Assembly (NCBI RefSeq): GCF_005239225.2
Contig: NC_133296.1
Location: forward strand, 4,650,001 to 4,714,000
DNA: 64,000 bases
DNA from: Populus alba
Taxonomy: Eukaryota > Streptophyta > Magnoliopsida > Malpighiales > Salicaceae
Direction of reading: 5' to 3'
The notes beneath the pieces were generated by a model, which had not been told where the DNA came from, did not search any database, and saw only the letters and a list, made by a program, of their open reading frames with translations. Of the stretch, positions 24,016 to 34,679 are shown piece after piece. Within the stretch, counting starts at the first letter, position 1. Every line of letters starts with the position of its first letter. A program made the translations under genes and the position numbers.

Positions 24016-26218
24016 TTGGAGGCTTCTTTGGTTTTCTCCAAGGTTGTTCTTGGATAAAGGAGGTCGAAGATGATGAGAATTGTTAATTAGCTAAATGAAT
24101 TAAGCTGTTATATAGACGTTTTTTTTGACACACATACACGAGAGGCAAATTAGAGGTTCCTTGCGGGTTTCATTTTGGAAAAGAATCGATTCATTTTTCT
24201 TTTTCCAAGGAAGTCATCTGCTTGAATTATCTTTGGTTATACCTTCCCCTGTATTTCACCTTTCCTATCTTCACTTCCTTCTGCTCTTTCTTAAGATTCG
24301 TTTTAACTCACCGTCTACAAATTTCTGATGGTTAAGTGAAATTAATTCAGGAGGTCAGGAGATTAAATTTAATTTCCTCACTACATTAGCAACAAGAATT
24401 CCACTGAGATCAAAGGGTAATTCATAGTTGAGGTTTTTTTTTATATATATAATTACGATTGATTTATTAATGAAATAGTTATTTAGATAACCGGAAAAAA
24501 AAAAGATTAAAAACAAATCCAATTACAGTATATTATAAACATCAGGATCAAAGCTTCATTCCTTGTGCATACCTGCATGTGCTTGTCCCGAAATAAATAC
24601 CTTCAACATCGTAAATAAGATCAGTAGTTTCTTTGTCTGAAAAATTAGACTCGTTAACCTTTATCTAACAACATAGACGATGAAGAGTATCAACCCGTTT
24701 TGGCATTAAAAACAACTTAATTATGTATATGCCAAATTCCTTAAACTACTCCAAAAAAAAGCAAGGCCTACCAAAGCTTCTTCTGCATATTTCCAGTTGC
24801 AAGCACACGTTATTCATGCAGTAGGTTAATTCATAGGTGACGTAACCAAGTAATTTTACGGAAGACTAATTGCAAGGAAAAGAATCGGTGCGATTCATGA
24901 ACGAGAAGAAAACTATATTTATATTATGTACAATATGAATTTTGCAATTTAATATAAATTATTTTTTAACCTTTAACTTTAAAAGAAAAGGGTTCGGACG
25001 ACCTAACATGCTGTCCATACATTCATATTTGATATTCATGAGCCATTGAAACTCTTACTAGCTATAAGTATTTTTTTTAAAAAAAAAAAAAAAAAAAAGC
25101 TTACTAGATTACTGGAGTCTGCAAGTGATGATATTTATGAGCCAACAAATGGTTGTTCTTTCTGCACAGATTAACTCATAAGATTATTGATGACTAATTA
25201 TATAACTCGTAAGTTATAGTAGTATGAACAACACGAATTATTGATGACTAATTATATAACTCAAAAGATTTTTTTAAAATTTATTGCAACGAAAACCACT
25301 GTGTCAGCAGTATATAATATGGAATTTGTATCCACCCTTGTCTTCACACCCTTTGTATGAAAAACAATATTACATATACTTTCTTGAAAAAGATCAGTAA
25401 ACTGGGCAATAGCATGCCATATAAATTTTGTCGAATATCAGAATCAAATACTGTGTCTTTATAAGTTCTTTCTTAAAATTACAAGAATTGAAGGCATATT
25501 TTGTCAGTTATTTGATTAAGTCTTGATGAATTAGTGTCCTCAACCTCTATAGTTTGGAGTTTGGACTTACCATGCGGTTCTATTTAGTTTTCCCATTCCA
25601 TTGAATAACGCAGTTTGGCTGATGCATGAGCCAAGCAGGGTGTTCATAAATCATAGGGTTTTTAATTCTCCTTTGCCTGCAGCTTGATTAATTTTCTCCC
25701 TGGTTCTCTGCAATCTTAGGTTTCATAGTCATCTGCTGTCAGTCCCTTTAGCTCCTGTTCTTAGCGTTCAGCGTCTCTCTAGTACCAGTTTCATTATTTA
25801 GCTCAAAGGCTCTGTAAGATCTCTGTTTTAGGGTTGCCAAAGGTTGTTTTCTTCTTTGTTTTTTTTTTTCCAGCTGTGTTTTTCGCTTTTAAGCGTTGGC
25901 ATGGCTTCTTCTTAATCTGTTCTTTGTATTAACTACATTGTCTTATCTTTCTTCCCCAAGGTTGCCTTTTTGCACCAGGAAATTCAATCAACTCAGTTAT
26001 GCTTCTGGAGAAAAAATTTACTTCCATTTATTTTTAACAAAAAGAACTTCAATAATGGAATGTAGAAAGCTCCATAAAATGCAGGATGTTAATTGAAACC
26101 CTTTATTATTTCAAAGTACAACAACAGTTTACTTTTCATAGTTCTTAAGTCAACAGGATATTCAAACCTTTTATAATGTACAACAAGATTTAGTTTTCAA
26201 CATGACGATGTTTGTATA
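24016..26218. other. Spacer between the two RTM2-like genes
   Basis: No supported gene. A near-repeat TTATTGATGACTAATTATATAACTC occurs twice (about 25184 and 25238). 25640-25900 is pyrimidine-rich and reads like a transcript leader ending in ATGGCTTCTTCTTAA (25901-25915), but no protein follows; it may be a LINE or gene-leader remnant. 26100-26218 is probably the 3' untranslated region of copy B. Confidence 0.45.
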
Positions 26219-26990
26219 TTACAAATACAACAAGAGCAATATCAGAGCAACTGCTACTGCTACATTCATACCTATCTTTTTTCTCATTTGAAGCCTAAAA
26301 AACGAATCTCTCAGCTGCATTACGAAGCTCGTTAATGGCCTAGTGGTGAGCATTGTAGCATTCTCAGTGGTCATCTTATTATTTTCTGCAGAACCATCCA
26401 AATTTTCGGTTGCCGTGTCCTTGGCAACGGTATCTTGATTGATCTTGGGTCCTGATTGTCCATTTTCTTGATTAACTTGATCTTGATCAGAGGAAGGTAA
26501 TGTTATTTTCTTAGGCATGACTATGTAAAGAATGCCAGTAGACAACTTTGCTCGAACTTCATTAGCGTTGCATGCCTTAGGGAGCTTGATTTCTTTGCGA
26601 AAACGAGTCCATCTACTTTCGTTCACACGACGTTCCCCAGTAATTATCATGCCTCCATTACTGCTGACTTGAACCCTCAACTGTTCCTTTCCGAAACCTA
26701 GAAAAATTTAAGCATGTGGTATAATTAATTAGCGTGTCCTATATATACTTAATTTTGCATGTTCTTATATAAAAAGACAAATCTTAGCCATCTCAACCTT
26801 CTGAACTTGTAACATTTGACAAGAAATGTTCCATAAGGAAACCTTACTATAAGAAACGTGGAATTACATAAGAAAATTAAAACTTGTTACCATGGAGATG
26901 AACCTCAAGAGTGTACTGTCCTTCTTCTATTCGCCACTTGCAATAGGGTTCAAAATCTTCGTAAGAGGGCTTGACGTTAGATCTAGCCAT
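26219..26990 (-). CDS. Hsp20/alpha-crystallin-domain protein with C-terminal membrane anchor (RTM2-like), copy B
   Basis: Two exons: 26990-26891 and 26697-26219, GT-AG intron splitting a glycine codon as in copy A, 192 residues. The domain (about residues 6-105) contains SYEDFEPYCKWRIEEGQYTL, LRVQVSSNGGMIITGERRV, RFRKEIKLPKACN and GILYIVMPKK. A polar linker rich in Q, N, T and E follows (about 110-160). The protein ends with a membrane segment (MNVAVAVALILLLLYL) at the very C-terminus. It belongs to the same RTM2-like family as copy A. Identity between the copies is concentrated in the domain; linkers and tails differ, so the duplication is not recent. The start ATG at 26990 is followed by a good reading frame with no upstream ATG in frame. 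Confidence 0.87.
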
Positions 26991-27470
26991 GATTTCTATT
27001 CAATGCTTACTGCTTTCGTTTCTAAGGAATTTTGAAAGGAAATACAGCGTGTGTTTTCGATCTGATAAGGATGCCATCTTTCCCTGTTCCTCTTTTATAT
27101 GCTTAATGCTATAAGATATGGTTTAAGAGGTTCCTTCTGGGTTACCTCTTGAAAGGGAATATTTCCTTGTTGGATGCTTTTTGATTTATGTTGGTTTCTG
27201 TCTTTCTCCTGTTTTCTTTGATCAGCTGTAGAAGATTTCCTTGTGCGTGGATGACACATTATTCCTCCTTTCATGTGCTCAACCTTCTTAATCTTTATGC
27301 GTGGATTCACAAGTAGGTGGCAACTTTCAAAAACCAAATCAATTTTTGATATCATTTATCTAATTTTCCACATGTCCATCATTATACCAAAAACACAGCT
27401 TCCATAATGTCCTTAGAACATAGCTTTCAACACAATTTTATAAATTCCATCAAACTATTATCATGTATTA

Positions 27471-27770
27471 TCATAACCCAACAACAATAATAAACAATTC
27501 AATTAACATTCTTACATAAAAATTATATGAACCCTAATTTCAAGAATTGGGGGTTTTCCAATTATTAATACAATTAATCCAATTCAAATCATTTCCATGC
27601 TTTATCATAAACCATAATAAACAACTCAATTACCATTCTAACACATAAAATCACATGAACTCTAATTTCAAGAATTAGAGATTTTTCAATTATTCATACA
27701 ATTGGTCCAATTCAATCCATCTCCATTTATTCTCATTACTCAATAACAATAATAAATGAAAAAAGTTAAG
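27471..27770. repeat. Diverged tandem repeat, about 132-bp unit, two full and one partial copy
   Basis: Copies start near 27471 (TATCATAACCCAACAACAAT), 27602 (TTATCATAAACCATAATAAA) and 27733 (TTCTCATTACTCAATAACAA). Each full copy contains AACTCTAATTTCAAGAATT-like and TTTTCAATTATT phrases. They lie inside the putative LTR. Confidence 0.75.
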
Positions 27771-28189
27771 TAAATGTATTTCTACTAGAGTTATAAATTA
27801 TTACATACTTACTTATGCTTAAACCCACATGGTGAGTTGTTTATCTTGTAATTAAAAGACATTAGCTTCGATAACATGATGTTGCCTATGAAAAAATACC
27901 TAAGAATTTAATCTATACGTTAATATAAGAGAAAATGATTTAAGACTATAATATTATAAAATTAACTTATTAAACAAAATATCTCAATTCATCTGCTTTT
28001 ATTTGATATATGTCAAATATCTTCTCAAAACTATATTATTTGACAATAGTCATCTAGGATTAGAGAATATTAATAAATTCACGTTTGAAGATATTTCACC
28101 ATCATCATTATGTCTTTGAATGCGGTTGAAATTTTTTCTATTTTAAAATTTTTTTTATTTTTTTTAATATTTTAATATTATTTATTTAT

Positions 28190-28560
28190 TAAGTGGGCTG
28201 AACTTGACTCATCCATCTGAGCCGTACTCGGTTAGGTTAGTCTGACTGACAGCCCAATAGACCTTTTCCTTTCTTTTTTTTTTTTTTTGTCTTAAGTTGG
28301 AACAAGCCCAGCCATTTGGGTTGGGATGAAACAGGTCCAACCCAACTGGGTTAGGCCAACTAACGACTTAACAGCCTGTCTTCTTTTTTTATGCTTGGTT
28401 GAACCTGGTGCAGCCATCTGGGCTAGGATGATACAAGTCTAGCCTAACTAGGTTGGGTTAACTAATAGCCCAGCAACCTTTCCTCTTTTTTATGTTTTTT
28501 AGGGTTAAACCTGACCTAGCTATCTAGGCTAGGTTGAAATGTATCCAACCCAAGCCCACA
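28190..28560. repeat. Diverged tandem repeat, about 100-bp unit, four copies
   Basis: Units start near 28193, 28292, 28391 and 28491. Each has an A(G/C)CCCAGCCATCTGGG-like core, a GTCCAACCCAACTGGGTTAG-like core and a TTTCYTCTTTTTT spacer. Identity is about 65-75%. The words resemble the AGCCC/GGGTT tracts of plant Gypsy LTRs. Confidence 0.7.
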
Positions 28561-28638
28561 TGGTCACTGGTTTGGCCCAGTGACCATGTTAATTATTTTA
28601 GCCACTTCATGCAGAATAAATTTTGTATGAAGTGGCTA
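28558..28638. repeat. Two adjacent perfect hairpins
   Basis: Hairpin 1: ACATGGTCACTGG (28558-28570) pairs with CCAGTGACCATGT (28577-28589) around a 6-nt loop. Hairpin 2: TAGCCACTTCAT (28599-28610) pairs with ATGAAGTGGCTA (28627-28638) around a 16-nt loop. Both stems are perfect although the surrounding element is decayed. Confidence 0.85.
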
Positions 28639-30199
28639 TAACCATTACGAGGGAAAAAAAAGAAGGGAGAAGGAGACCACCTGGCATAGGAGTGGTCGGC
28701 TAGTGGTGGAGTTGTTAGTGGAGATGTCGGCGGTTGGTGATAGGGTTACAAGGGTGCTTTTCCACTAGTTATCACGGCATGTGTAAGATGGTGGTGGCGG
28801 CTGAAGAAGCAACGAAGGAAGAGAAGAGAGGAGACAATGGAAGAAACAAATTGGGGGGCTAATTTTTTACCAACTTTACACCTTAATTTTTTCATGCTCA
28901 ATACCTGAAATTCACCCCTATTTATAGAGAGTAGAAGATGGACACTTTGTCTTTATTAGGGACAAATCTCGACTCTTAATTTAACTGGGAAGGATCACAA
29001 CCATTAGCTCAAAAATGAAATCATGGACTGGAAAAGTTGGCAGCTAAAGGTTGCTTGAGTTGGCCTCTTTGGGGTGGCACAATGGCGGCCATAAGGGCCA
29101 TTGGTTGGCAAGACCTACTCTAGGGTGCAGTAGAATGTCAGGTCATTATGGTGGTGTATGATTTGCCCGATTTAGTGAGGAGAAGTAGCATTAAATACCC
29201 CTGAATAGTAACCACCCAAGTAGTCTTTTCGGGTAAAAAAGAGATTATGAATAGTAACAAGACGATGCTTTATTTGCTCTCTTTTTTTTCCAAAACGACG
29301 TCATTTTGGCTTTATGGTTTTAATTTAGGGATTTGGCCATGTTTAATTTAGTCTTTCGACTTTTAGTTTCTTTTAATTTCATCATTAATTGGCATGAAAC
29401 TTTTAATTTTATGCAATTTTGCCCCTATCAAACTTCAACATCAATCCTGAATTTCAGCTCCTTTTTCATTTTAGTCCTTGGTCTTGGATTTATGTAAATT
29501 GACCATTAAACTTTCAATTCTCTTCAATTTCACCTTTCATTTCAATCAATTAAGTCCTTAGAGTTTGACACTTTTTTCAAAAAACATCTTTGGCTGTGAA
29601 TTTTTTCAATTTAACTCCTAATTAACCCTAGACTTTGATTTTCTTGTAATTGTACCTCTGATTTCAACCAATCGACTGTGTAAAAATTTAATGTTTGATC
29701 CTCTAAAATTTCAATCTCCTCAATTAAGGTCAAATTGGGCACTCAAACTTAATTTTTCACCAATTAAGTCCCTAATAAAATTAATTTGACCTATTTAAAG
29801 TATAATTAAGTCCTTTCACTTTATTAACTCTTTTAATTTGACCTAAATTAATTTTTAAACATAATTAAATTTTTAATTTGGCTCATGAATAAATCAAATT
29901 GGCCTATTGAAAATCTAATTATGTCCCCAAGCTTAATTTTTATACAGATTTATCTAATAATCATTTAATTTGACCTTGAATTAGTATTTTCTCTCTAGTT
30001 TTGGGTATAATGAGGTACGATTAAGCTCCCGATTTATTTCAAAATTGATGCTTGATTTTTCTATACGTTTGAAATCCTTCTCAGCCTATCTTTTGTCAAA
30101 TCATCAGTCTTCTTGATATTATTACTTTATTTTCTATTTTCTACTTTAAAAGGAAAAAGGGTAAATTATGAGAGGAATAACCCAAAAATAGGTTATGAC

Positions 30200-30902
30200 A
30201 AAGAAAAATAAATAAATAAAAAAAAGAATATTGATTTCAATAGGACCAGTTAAAATTTCTTGTTATCATAAAACCAAAACTTCTTTTTCTTCTTCACCCA
30301 TAGTTGTTTCCAACACGCATCTCGATTAATTTTTCGAGCCAGCTTACCCACACTTTTTTTTCTTCTTTCTTTTATATTTAGCTCGTCTGGAGATAATGTT
30401 ATGTTCTCTATTATGATCATGAAATTATGTTGTTCTCTGTTTTGTATGATATGGACAAAGCCAAGAATTACAATAGAAATGCATACGTTGCATAGACATT
30501 TATGCAGAAGAAGAAAAGTTGCATATCGTAACTCGAGGATATGGATCAAACACCTAGAATTATTCTTTTGGGGTAATAATTACCTTGAGAAATCTATTTC
30601 ATGAGGAAAAAGTGCATTACAACAGCCTTGAGAAAATGGCATGTGACACGCTACTCACCATCTGCCCATTGCACTCCGAGTCATTGTCAATAGATTCCTT
30701 CCTTCCACTTTAATCTTTTATGAAATATTTTAAGCAAACAAATTTTAGCTCAATCTCAACTAATCTTATATGATGAATATGTTATTGCTGAAGTTCATTA
30801 ACTCATGCCCATGACAGCAGACTCCATTTGGTTGTATCTCCTTTAAGCCTTCAGCTACTTTCATAAACACAGGAGTCAATATCATGTTGACATACTAAAG
30901 TT
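30200..30902. other. Spacer
   Basis: AT-rich sequence between the LTR remnant and the TRIM-like element. The two open frames (30250-30604, opposite strands) have no recognisable domain. Confidence 0.5.
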
Positions 30903-31190
30903 TATTAAAGAATAATATAAATTATATTATAAAATTAATATAATAATTTAAATTATTAGGTTGAGATGATTTTTTGATATGATATCAAAATCTTAATGAT
31001 CAAATGATCACGAATATGAATCTTATTATCCCTATTTATTGGATAAAAATTAAGTACAAAATGATTTGGGTTCGTGCAAATTTCAAGCTCAAAGGGCTTT
31101 CATTTGAGAGGATGTGTTAAAGAAAAATATAAATTATATTATAAAATCTCATTTATCAACTTAAAGTATTGAGTTAAGATAATTCTTTCA
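30903..31190 (+). mobile_element. TRIM-like miniature LTR retrotransposon
   Basis: Two direct repeats of about 77 bp (30903-30979 and 31115-31190) share TTAAAGAAWAATATAAATTA and the following TATTATAAAA. The second begins TGTTAAAG and ends TTCTTTCA. Right after the first is TGATATCAAAATC (30980-30992). This resembles the Copia primer-binding site TGGTATCAGAGC (initiator tRNA-Met). Before the second is TTTGAGAGGATG, a plausible polypurine tract. The internal part is only 135 bp and non-coding. AAGTT occurs just before the element and two bases after its right end, a possible target-site duplication with an offset. All of this fits a terminal-repeat retrotransposon in miniature, moved by proteins of another element. 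Confidence 0.6.
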
Positions 31191-31708
31191 TGAAGTTAAG
31201 TTAAAAGCTAAAAACCGAAATCTAGTAAGCTAAGTCTGTGGCCACTATGAAGAGATGGCAACAAAATCAGGATAACAACCATGGTTTTAGACAGGACAGC
31301 ATAAAGTAAATCAAGCGATGAAAAATCAAGGTAAGTGGAGATTATAATCACTTTTCCATGTGCCTTCTTCCATTAAATTAAAGAAGCAACATTGCTTGAA
31401 AGGTGAAGAGACCATTTTCAGTCCATGAGATGCAGTTTCTTTCTCTGAGCCACCATGGAAATACCTTTGGAAGCTTAATGTTGCCCTTTACCTCTCTAAA
31501 AATGATGGTATATTTAGTAAGCAAATTAATATACCATATAGAAGTCACACTACTTATCTAGAGAGAAAAAAGAAGAAGACATACGACACTGTTTTGGATC
31601 CTCAGTTCCTCACGTTATAAAGTAATCAAATGTACAACAAGTTCCTAGTGGTAATTGCACATCAATAAAAGCTAAAACTTAGAATCTTGTTGCGTGTAGC
31701 TCCATCCA
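31191..31708. other. Spacer and annexin 3' flank
   Basis: No supported gene. The part next to 31709 is probably the 3' untranslated region of the minus-strand annexin gene. Confidence 0.5.
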
Positions 31709-33097
31709 CTAGAGAGAAACAGAATTGTGGCTTGTAATAATAGTAGTGGTCGAGGCTACAGCAGCAAGAAAATCTCTGTAATCCCCAGATGGGATTCTCT
31801 CACATATTGCATCTTTCAGTTCCATCCCATACTTTCTCTTGAAAATGCTTCGTATCTCATACAAGTCTACCTCAGCTCTGGTTATCATCACACGAGACAA
31901 GGCACCATTATCTACTGTTGTCCCTTTAATACTCGTATACAGTACCTGAAACAGCGTGAGTTCTTATGCAGGGGAACTATAGAATGGCAATTGGCAAGTA
32001 ATATTGAAATCTTGTCCAGAAAATGAGAAAGTAGAGGAAAATCTTTGCACCATTTTATGTAATGCTTATGTATTAAAAACATTAGAGAGAATAATGAATT
32101 TACCTTTGCGTAATAAGTAGGTGGATTGCACATGCATTTCATGACTACTTTAAGAGCATCTTCAAATTCCTTGTATTTTGCATTTTTGAGCGACTGCAAA
32201 ATAGAGTCCAAATAAAAGAACCCATAAACTCAAAATATGACTGTTAAACGCAGAAAAGTAATTGCTTGGCAAAAGATGGTATGAAGTATAAGAAAAATTT
32301 CACCCTTTACCTTTGTGTACTCGTGTCCATAAATGTGTTTATAGCTAGACAGGGTCAATTTCGTCTGTGGAATGCTCCTTTTACTCAGAATCTCAAGCAC
32401 AACAGCTTCTTCAACGGCTCCCTGTGAACTCCCTTCCCCGGCTTCATACAGCCTCCTAGCATCGCATTTTGCAATATGTTGGCTAACATCTTCCTGGTGT
32501 GCCTTGTGTGATGTAGCCAACGCTACAAGAATCTTCAAAACCATAGCGACATATTCAAGTAACAGATATCAAGCACGTACAGAAAATGCTATTCCTATTC
32601 TTGAATCCGGGGCTTGTTTATCATTTGATATAATCTTTAAGATTGAACAAGATTACCTTTTGGTAAGGATGGGGTGGCTCGAGATTGATAATTTCGTGGT
32701 CCAAATGCCTTCTGAATCTTGCATAATAAGCCTGTTTGATGAGAGCAATATGACTTGATTTTCGACCGACAAAAATCTCAACAAGAGCCTTGTAGTCAAC
32801 ATCGCCTTGTCCGAAAGCTTCACTTGCAACAATAGCATCACGTTCATGTGTGTCCATCATCCACCTGTATAAAGCTGCACATACTTTTGATCCGTTTTGG
32901 AACTGCATCTTTTGGAGAAGAATGGCCATATCTTCTCCATACATGGCCTTGTAAGTCTCTCTAATCTGTTGCCTTTCAAGCTTGGACCTGCCAGCCAATG
33001 ATCGAACCAAGTGGTTTAGCCTTCCCCAAGAATCATGAATCTCTTTGCATTCATTCTCAAAGCCATGGCTAGAAGAGGTCAAGATTTTGGTACCCAT
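31709..33097 (-). CDS. Annexin, divergent plant type
   Basis: Four exons: 33097-32657, 32532-32311, 32193-32104, 31945-31709; all phase 0, 329 residues, close to the usual 310-320. Four annexin repeats are recognisable. Repeat 1 is about 13-85 ([20 protein letters not shown]). Repeat 2 is about 86-155 ([20 protein letters not shown]). Repeat 3 is about 160-250 ([20 protein letters not shown]). Repeat 4 is about 252-325 ([20 protein letters not shown], then [11 protein letters not shown]). Annexins bind negatively charged membranes in a calcium-dependent way. Here the calcium loop of repeat 1 (normally GxGT) reads SWGRLN, and repeat 4 has IKGTTVDN in place of GLGTDE. Calcium binding is therefore probably weakened, similar to the divergent plant annexins D3/D4. 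The acceptor of exon 2 (TTTTGAAG) has a weak pyrimidine tract. Subtype not fixed. Confidence 0.85.
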
Positions 33098-33869
33098 AGC
33101 GGAAGCGTCAGAAGTCTGGTTTCCAGGTGAAACACAGAGACCCCCGTTTGACTAGTTCAAATGCAACAAAGGCTTGGAGGACAAGGAAGGGATCTATCTT
33201 TTTATGGTGACTGTTGTTCGAATTTGTCATCTTCTACCATGCTTTTGACAATGCCGTAAACATTGGGTTTTTTTTCTTCCATTGGTCACGTTTCTTCAAT
33301 CAAATTTATTCTCTTTTTTATAACTGAGTTGAGTAGATGTAAGCATTTTACTTTCTTTTTCATAACAAAAAAAAAAAGAGATAAAATAATCATTATTTAC
33401 ACTCTATTTATCACGAGAGATCAGGGAAAAGATAGATGCAAGAAAAGAGATAGGAAAGGAAATTTTGTAAAAAGGATAAGAACCCAAGAAAAGATTAGAG
33501 TGATCTCTCTAACCCTTCATCAGTTACAATTTTATTTCAATCTGAACGGATTGACTTCTATCCTTCTCATACTTGTAGTGAAGAACCAGATAGACAATGG
33601 ATGATTTTTTTTCTAAGGTAATTTGTATTTTTTTTTTCCAAAGTCTGTATTATTTTTAAAATATTTTAATCAGAAGGTTAAATAGTCTAACAAAAGCAAT
33701 TATTATAAGTTATAACTAGGTTTCACGAGTAGTTAATTAAAAGCAAACCTCAAACAGTCCATTTATGTAAGGAAATAAAAAGAGGGGAAAAAGTGCTTTT
33801 GATTGTTATTCGGGCAAAACTGAAGGCAGGAGGGATTGTACGGGCTCGGGTTGCTTAGGTTATGTTTAG
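33098..33869. other. Annexin promoter side and spacer
   Basis: The first 200 bases contain the probable annexin promoter, with TATAAA-like CATAAAAAG on the minus strand near 33195-33205. The frame at 33263-33604 lies in low-complexity sequence with no domain. Confidence 0.4.
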
Positions 33870-34065
33870 GAATGTGGTTGAATTTCATGTTTTTAAAAAA
33901 TTTTAATTTTTTATTTTTTATTTAAAATTAATATTAATATTTTTTTTAATATTTTTAGATTGTTTTTATATGCTAATATTCAAAATTAATTTTAAAAAAA
34001 AAAAAAATATCTTCTTAAAATATTTTTAAATAAAAATATTTTAAATCATAATGGTTAGTACAATA
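33870..34065. repeat. Poplar-type AT-rich MITE-like repeat
   Basis: It opens with TTTAGGAATGTGGTTGAATT and contains long AAAATTTTAATTTTTTATTT tracts with ATGCTAATATTCAAAATT. The same kind of sequence recurs at 44858-45030, 45209-45360 and in fragments at 37975-38060 and 38425-38500. Family name not assigned; assignment rests on pattern memory. Confidence 0.55.
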
Positions 34066-34116
34066 TCTAAAAACCCAAGACAAAAACCATAGAAGTAAAG
34101 TGGGAATGGGATGCAC

Positions 34117-34316
34117 TTGAGGTCTGGGCCTAAGTGGTGAAAGGGGTTTGTTCCTTTTCTCTGCACCAGGTTCAAATATCTATTGTGCACGCATGTCACC
34201 CCCGCGGTGCCTTACATGCTTACTGGGTTTGCAGGATGTTCAGTGGGATCGTGGGATTAAGTTGTTGTGCTCAAGCTAACCCGGACACTCACATAAATAA
34301 ATAAATAAATAAATAA
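34117..34316 (+). mobile_element. tRNA-derived SINE, copy 2
   Basis: It has a box-A-like GGCCTAAGTGGTG (34128-34140) and a box-B-like GGTTCAAATATC (34169-34180). The tail from 34194 (TGTCACCCCCGCGGTGCCTT ... GCAGGATGTTCAGTGGG ... CCCGGACACTCAC) is followed by (AAAT)n at 34294-34316. The 100-base tail is nearly the same as that of the SINE at 38540-38795, while the head differs. A target-site duplication is not clear. Confidence 0.75.
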
Positions 34317-34679
34317 AAAGGGATTGGGGGACATAAAATAAAAAATAAAGAAAAAGGTTCTGTGCATTTGAGTTGAGACTGAGGTGGAAGGGAGTAGCCT
34401 TGTTTGGACACAAGTGGAAGTGTGTTTTGTTTTGTAGCTCGGTGGTCATGGATTTCCTAGTGGACTATGAGTGTGAAATGGTCTCTTTTCAGCAACTTCC
34501 CTGTCCCCATTCCTAATCGCCACACCTTTCTGTCTTTGTACCAACAAAAGTGAACTGTGTACATGTGGGCTCTTTCTGCTGCATTTCATATATTTCTTTT
34601 TTCTTTTTCTTTTTTTTTTTACTTTGTCCATCTACACTAGCATGGTCATACATGTTACTTGGACCAGTCTTTGTGTTAT

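Larger units (their letters stand above)
27360..30199 (-). mobile_element. LTR-type retroelement remnant (probable long LTR, minus orientation)
   Basis: The right end reads TGTCATAACCTATTTTTGGG on the minus strand (starting 30199), a typical plant LTR start. The body has features of long Gypsy LTRs. These are two internal tandem-repeat blocks (27471-27770 and 28190-28560), a purine-rich GGAGAAGGAGACC region (28655-28680), and a long stretch of CAATTAAGTCC/AATTTCACC phrases (29400-30000). No protein-coding domain is present. The left boundary is uncertain and no target-site duplication could be fixed. Confidence 0.5.
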
